In this document: positions 61,874 through 64,000 of the stretch, piece after piece
Numbering within the stretch: position 1 is the stretch's first letter
How the letters are laid out: every line of letters begins with the position of its first letter
Notes under the pieces: model-generated
Told to the model about the DNA's origin: nothing
The model's input: only the letters and a program-made list of their open reading frames with translations
Database searches by the model: none
From: UBA2377 sp964429385
Lineage (GTDB): Bacteria > Verrucomicrobiota > Verrucomicrobiia > Opitutales > Opitutaceae
Length of the DNA stretch: 64,000 nucleotides
Direction of reading: 5' to 3'
NCBI GenBank assembly: GCA_964429385.1
Contig: CAYSBR010000003.1
Span: forward strand, 93,513 to 157,512
Program-made: the position numbers and the translations under genes

Positions 61874-64000
61874 ATGCTGACCTTGCCTTCGTCGCCAGTG
61901 CCGTCCGCCGACCAGAAATTCGTCCATCTCCACGTCCATACCGACTACAGCCTGCTTGATGGCGCCTGCCGGATCGACCGTCTGATGAACCGGGCCGTGG
62001 AACTGAACATGCCCGCGATCGCGCTCACCGACCACGGCAACCTCTACGGCGCCATCGACTTCTACAACTCCGCCAAGGCCAAGGGCATCAAACCCCTCAT
62101 CGGCTGCGAACTCTACCTCGTCGAGACCTCCCGGCTCGAAAAACACGGCCGCTCCGACGAAGGCAAAAGCATGTTCCACCTCGGCCTGCTCGCCCGCAAC
62201 CTCACCGGCTACCAGAACCTGCTCAAACTCGTCTCCGACGCCCACCTCAAGGGCTTCTACTACAAACCCCGCACCGACATGGAGACTCTCTCGCGCCACG
62301 CGGAGGGACTCATCGGCTTCACCGGCTGCCTCGCCTCCGTCGTCCCGCAACACCTGCTGCACGACCGCTACGAGGAAGCCCGTCAGGCCTGCGGCCGCTT
62401 CGTCGAAATCTTCGGCCGCGAAAACTACTTCGTCGAAATTCAGGACCACGGCCTGCCGGAGCAGCGCAAGATCATCCCCGACCTCCTCAAACTCGCGGAA
62501 GAGTTTGGCCTGAAGATCATCGCCTCCAACGACGTCCATTACGTCAACGCCTCCGACGCCGGACCGCACGACGCCATGCTCTGCATCCAGACCGGCGCCA
62601 AGATCGAGGAGGAGAACCGCTTCAAGTTCACCGGCACCCAGTTCTATCTCAAATCGCACGCCGAGATGGCCAAGCTCTTCGCCGAAGTGCCCGGAGCCTT
62701 GGACAACACCCAACTCGTGGCGGAGATGTGCGACCTCGCCATCCCTTTCCCCAAGGGCAGCGAACGCTACCCCAAGTATCCCCTGCCCCCCGAGGTCACG
62801 ACCGACCCCGCCGGCTACCTCAGGCAACTCTGCATCGAAGGGCTCAAGAAACGCTACGACGTGGATTACCAGTCCCCCGACGCGTTCGCCGATTCCGCCA
62901 TCGCCCGGACCCTGGTTGAGCGCCTCGATTACGAACTCGGCATCATCAGCAAGACCGGATTCATCGACTACTTTCTCGTCGTGTGGGACTTCATCCACTG
63001 GGCCCGCGAACACGACATCCCCGTCGGCCCCGGCCGTGGCTCCGGTGCCGGCTGCCTCGTCGCCTACGTCCTCGGCATCACCAACCTCGACCCGCTCCGT
63101 TTCAAGCTCCTCTTCGAGCGCTTCCTCAACCCCGAACGTGTCTCGCCGCCCGACTTCGACATCGACTTCTGCATGCGCCGCCGCGGCGAGGTCATCGACT
63201 ACGTGCGTCGCAAATACGGCTCCGACTGCGTCGCCAACATCATCACCTACGGCACCCTTGGCGCCAAGATGGTCATCCGCGACATCTCCCGCGTCCACAA
63301 TCTCCCCTACGCCGACGCCGACCGCCTCGCCAAGATGATCCCCGATGAACTCAACATCACGCTTGAGTCCGCCCGGGAAAAATCCACCGAGCTGCGCGAC
63401 GAGGTCGCCCGGAACCCCGTCGCCAAAAAAATCTACGACCAGGCCATCGTCCTCGAAGGCATGGTGCGCAACACCGGCAAACACGCCGCCGGCATCATCA
63501 TCACCGACCAGCCCCTCGACAATTTTGTCCCGCTCACCGAGCAGGAAGGCGACGTCACCGTGCAGTTCGACATGAACGCCGTGGGCAAGCTCGGGCTGCT
63601 CAAGATGGATTTCCTCGGGCTGAAGACGCTCACCGTCATCTCCGATGCCGTGGAAAACATCCGCCGCACCGCCAACCCGAAGTTCGACATTGAGGCCGTC
63701 GGCTTCGACGACCCCACCACCTACGCGCTCCTCAACTCCGGCCGCACCACTGGTGTCTTCCAGCTGGAATCCGGCGGTATGCAGGCGCTCTGCCGCCAGA
63801 TCGGCCTGTCCTCCATCGACGAGATCGTCGCCCTCATCGCGCTCTATCGCCCCGGCCCCATGGAGTGGATTCCCGACTACGTGCGCGGCAAGCGCGACCC
63901 CAGCACCGTGACCTTCCCCCATCCCCTCCTGGAGGAAATCTGCCGCGAGACCAACGGCGTCATGGTCTACCAGGAACAGGTGATGCGGATTCTGAACCGT
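61874..64000 (+). CDS. dnaE: DNA polymerase III alpha subunit, N-terminal 709 residues (3' truncated)
   Basis: The frame is open to the right edge. The PHP domain shows FVHLHVHTDYSLLDGACRID, IALTDHGNLYGAIDFY, LIGFTGCLAS and ASNDVHYVN. The polymerase domain shows VGPGRGSGAGCLVAYVLGI, PDFDIDFCMRRRGEV (catalytic D429 and D431 by family pattern), TYGTLGAKMVIRDISRV, RNTGKHAAGIII and ALYRPGPMEWIPDYVRGK. It is the DnaE type (no proofreading insertion seen so far). It is the replicative chain-elongating polymerase. The remaining ~450 residues lie outside the window. Confidence 0.97.
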   Translation, partial: MLTLPSSPVPSADQKFVHLHVHTDYSLLDGACRIDRLMNRAVELNMPAIALTDHGNLYGAIDFYNSAKAKGIKPLIGCELYLVETSRLEKHGRSDEGKSMFHLGLLARNLTGYQNLLKLVSDAHLKGFYYKPRTDMETLSRHAEGLIGFTGCLASVVPQHLLHDRYEEARQACGRFVEIFGRENYFVEIQDHGLPEQRKIIPDLLKLAEEFGLKIIASNDVHYVNASDAGPHDAMLCIQTGAKIEEENRFKFTGTQFYLKSHAEMAKLFAEVPGALDNTQLVAEMCDLAIPFPKGSERYPKYPLPPEVTTDPAGYLRQLCIEGLKKRYDVDYQSPDAFADSAIARTLVERLDYELGIISKTGFIDYFLVVWDFIHWAREHDIPVGPGRGSGAGCLVAYVLGITNLDPLRFKLLFERFLNPERVSPPDFDIDFCMRRRGEVIDYVRRKYGSDCVANIITYGTLGAKMVIRDISRVHNLPYADADRLAKMIPDELNITLESAREKSTELRDEVARNPVAKKIYDQAIVLEGMVRNTGKHAAGIIITDQPLDNFVPLTEQEGDVTVQFDMNAVGKLGLLKMDFLGLKTLTVISDAVENIRRTANPKFDIEAVGFDDPTTYALLNSGRTTGVFQLESGGMQALCRQIGLSSIDEIVALIALYRPGPMEWIPDYVRGKRDPSTVTFPHPLLEEICRETNGVMVYQEQVMRILNR

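Noticed and set aside
61679..63922. Long minus-strand open frame opposite dnaE
   Set aside because: It is antisense to clear DnaE coding sequence with intact motifs. The translation is a low-complexity Val/Gly/Glu/Asp-rich chain typical of GC-rich shadow frames.
1..64000. tRNA or rRNA genes
   Set aside because: All intergenic gaps were inspected by eye; none shows a convincing cloverleaf or rRNA segment.
1..64000. Insertion sequence or prophage
   Set aside because: No transposase, integrase or phage structural gene was recognised; the short repeats alone do not support one.

Overview
The window is 64 kb of GC-rich bacterial DNA containing one assembly gap (10 Ns at 47177-47186). The best guess for the source is a Verrucomicrobiota bacterium, probably near Opitutaceae. 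The basis is a PEP-CTERM protein made of autotransporter-associated beta-strand repeats, an ECF sigma/FecR/TonB-receptor trio, RNase HIII next to RNase HII, and start codons that mostly lack a Shine-Dalgarno sequence. This is inference from gene content; no rRNA or other taxonomic marker was compared.

About 1-51 kb is a large surface-glycan locus. Region 1-16.2 kb encodes big multi-pass membrane proteins of the GT-C glycosyltransferase type (one cut by the left edge), two GT2 enzymes and a methyltransferase. Four of the membrane proteins end in copies of the same beta-rich module. At 16.2-17.3 kb and 26.8-27.9 kb lie two sugar-nucleotide SDR epimerases. Between them sits a different block: a 1418-residue secreted lectin/beta-strand-repeat PEP-CTERM protein, divergent from an ECF sigma, a FecR regulator and a TonB-dependent receptor. 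Region 28-32 kb continues the sugar pathway with a GT2, an epimerase/reductase resembling plant NRS/ER, rmlB, a decayed four-helix-bundle gene and rmlA. No rmlC is visible, so the NRS/ER-like enzyme may finish dTDP-rhamnose synthesis alone. Region 32-51 kb holds more glycosyltransferases, a DegT aminotransferase, an SDR, a methyltransferase, a YbhN-like flippase-type protein, three proteins sharing a second beta-sandwich module, an MBOAT/AlgJ-like O-acetylation pair, and an alpha-oxoamine synthase flanked by two paralogous GT4 genes.

From 51 kb onward the content is mixed and more housekeeping: a GH2 beta-mannosidase-like enzyme, an orphan PAS histidine kinase, a lower-GC secreted protein, rnhB-rnhC, mutY, a SulP-STAS-cNMP transporter overlapping a TIM-barrel sugar isomerase, rpsU with a clear terminator, and the first 709 codons of dnaE, cut by the right edge.

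A working model: nucleotide sugars are made by rmlA/rmlB, the NRS/ER-like enzyme, the SDRs and the aminotransferase. GT2/GT4 enzymes assemble glycan on a lipid carrier. The GT-C proteins modify it outside the membrane, the MBOAT/AlgJ pair acetylates it, and PEP-CTERM proteins are displayed in the same envelope. No exosortase, flippase/polymerase pair (Wzx/Wzy) or ABC exporter is recognisable here.
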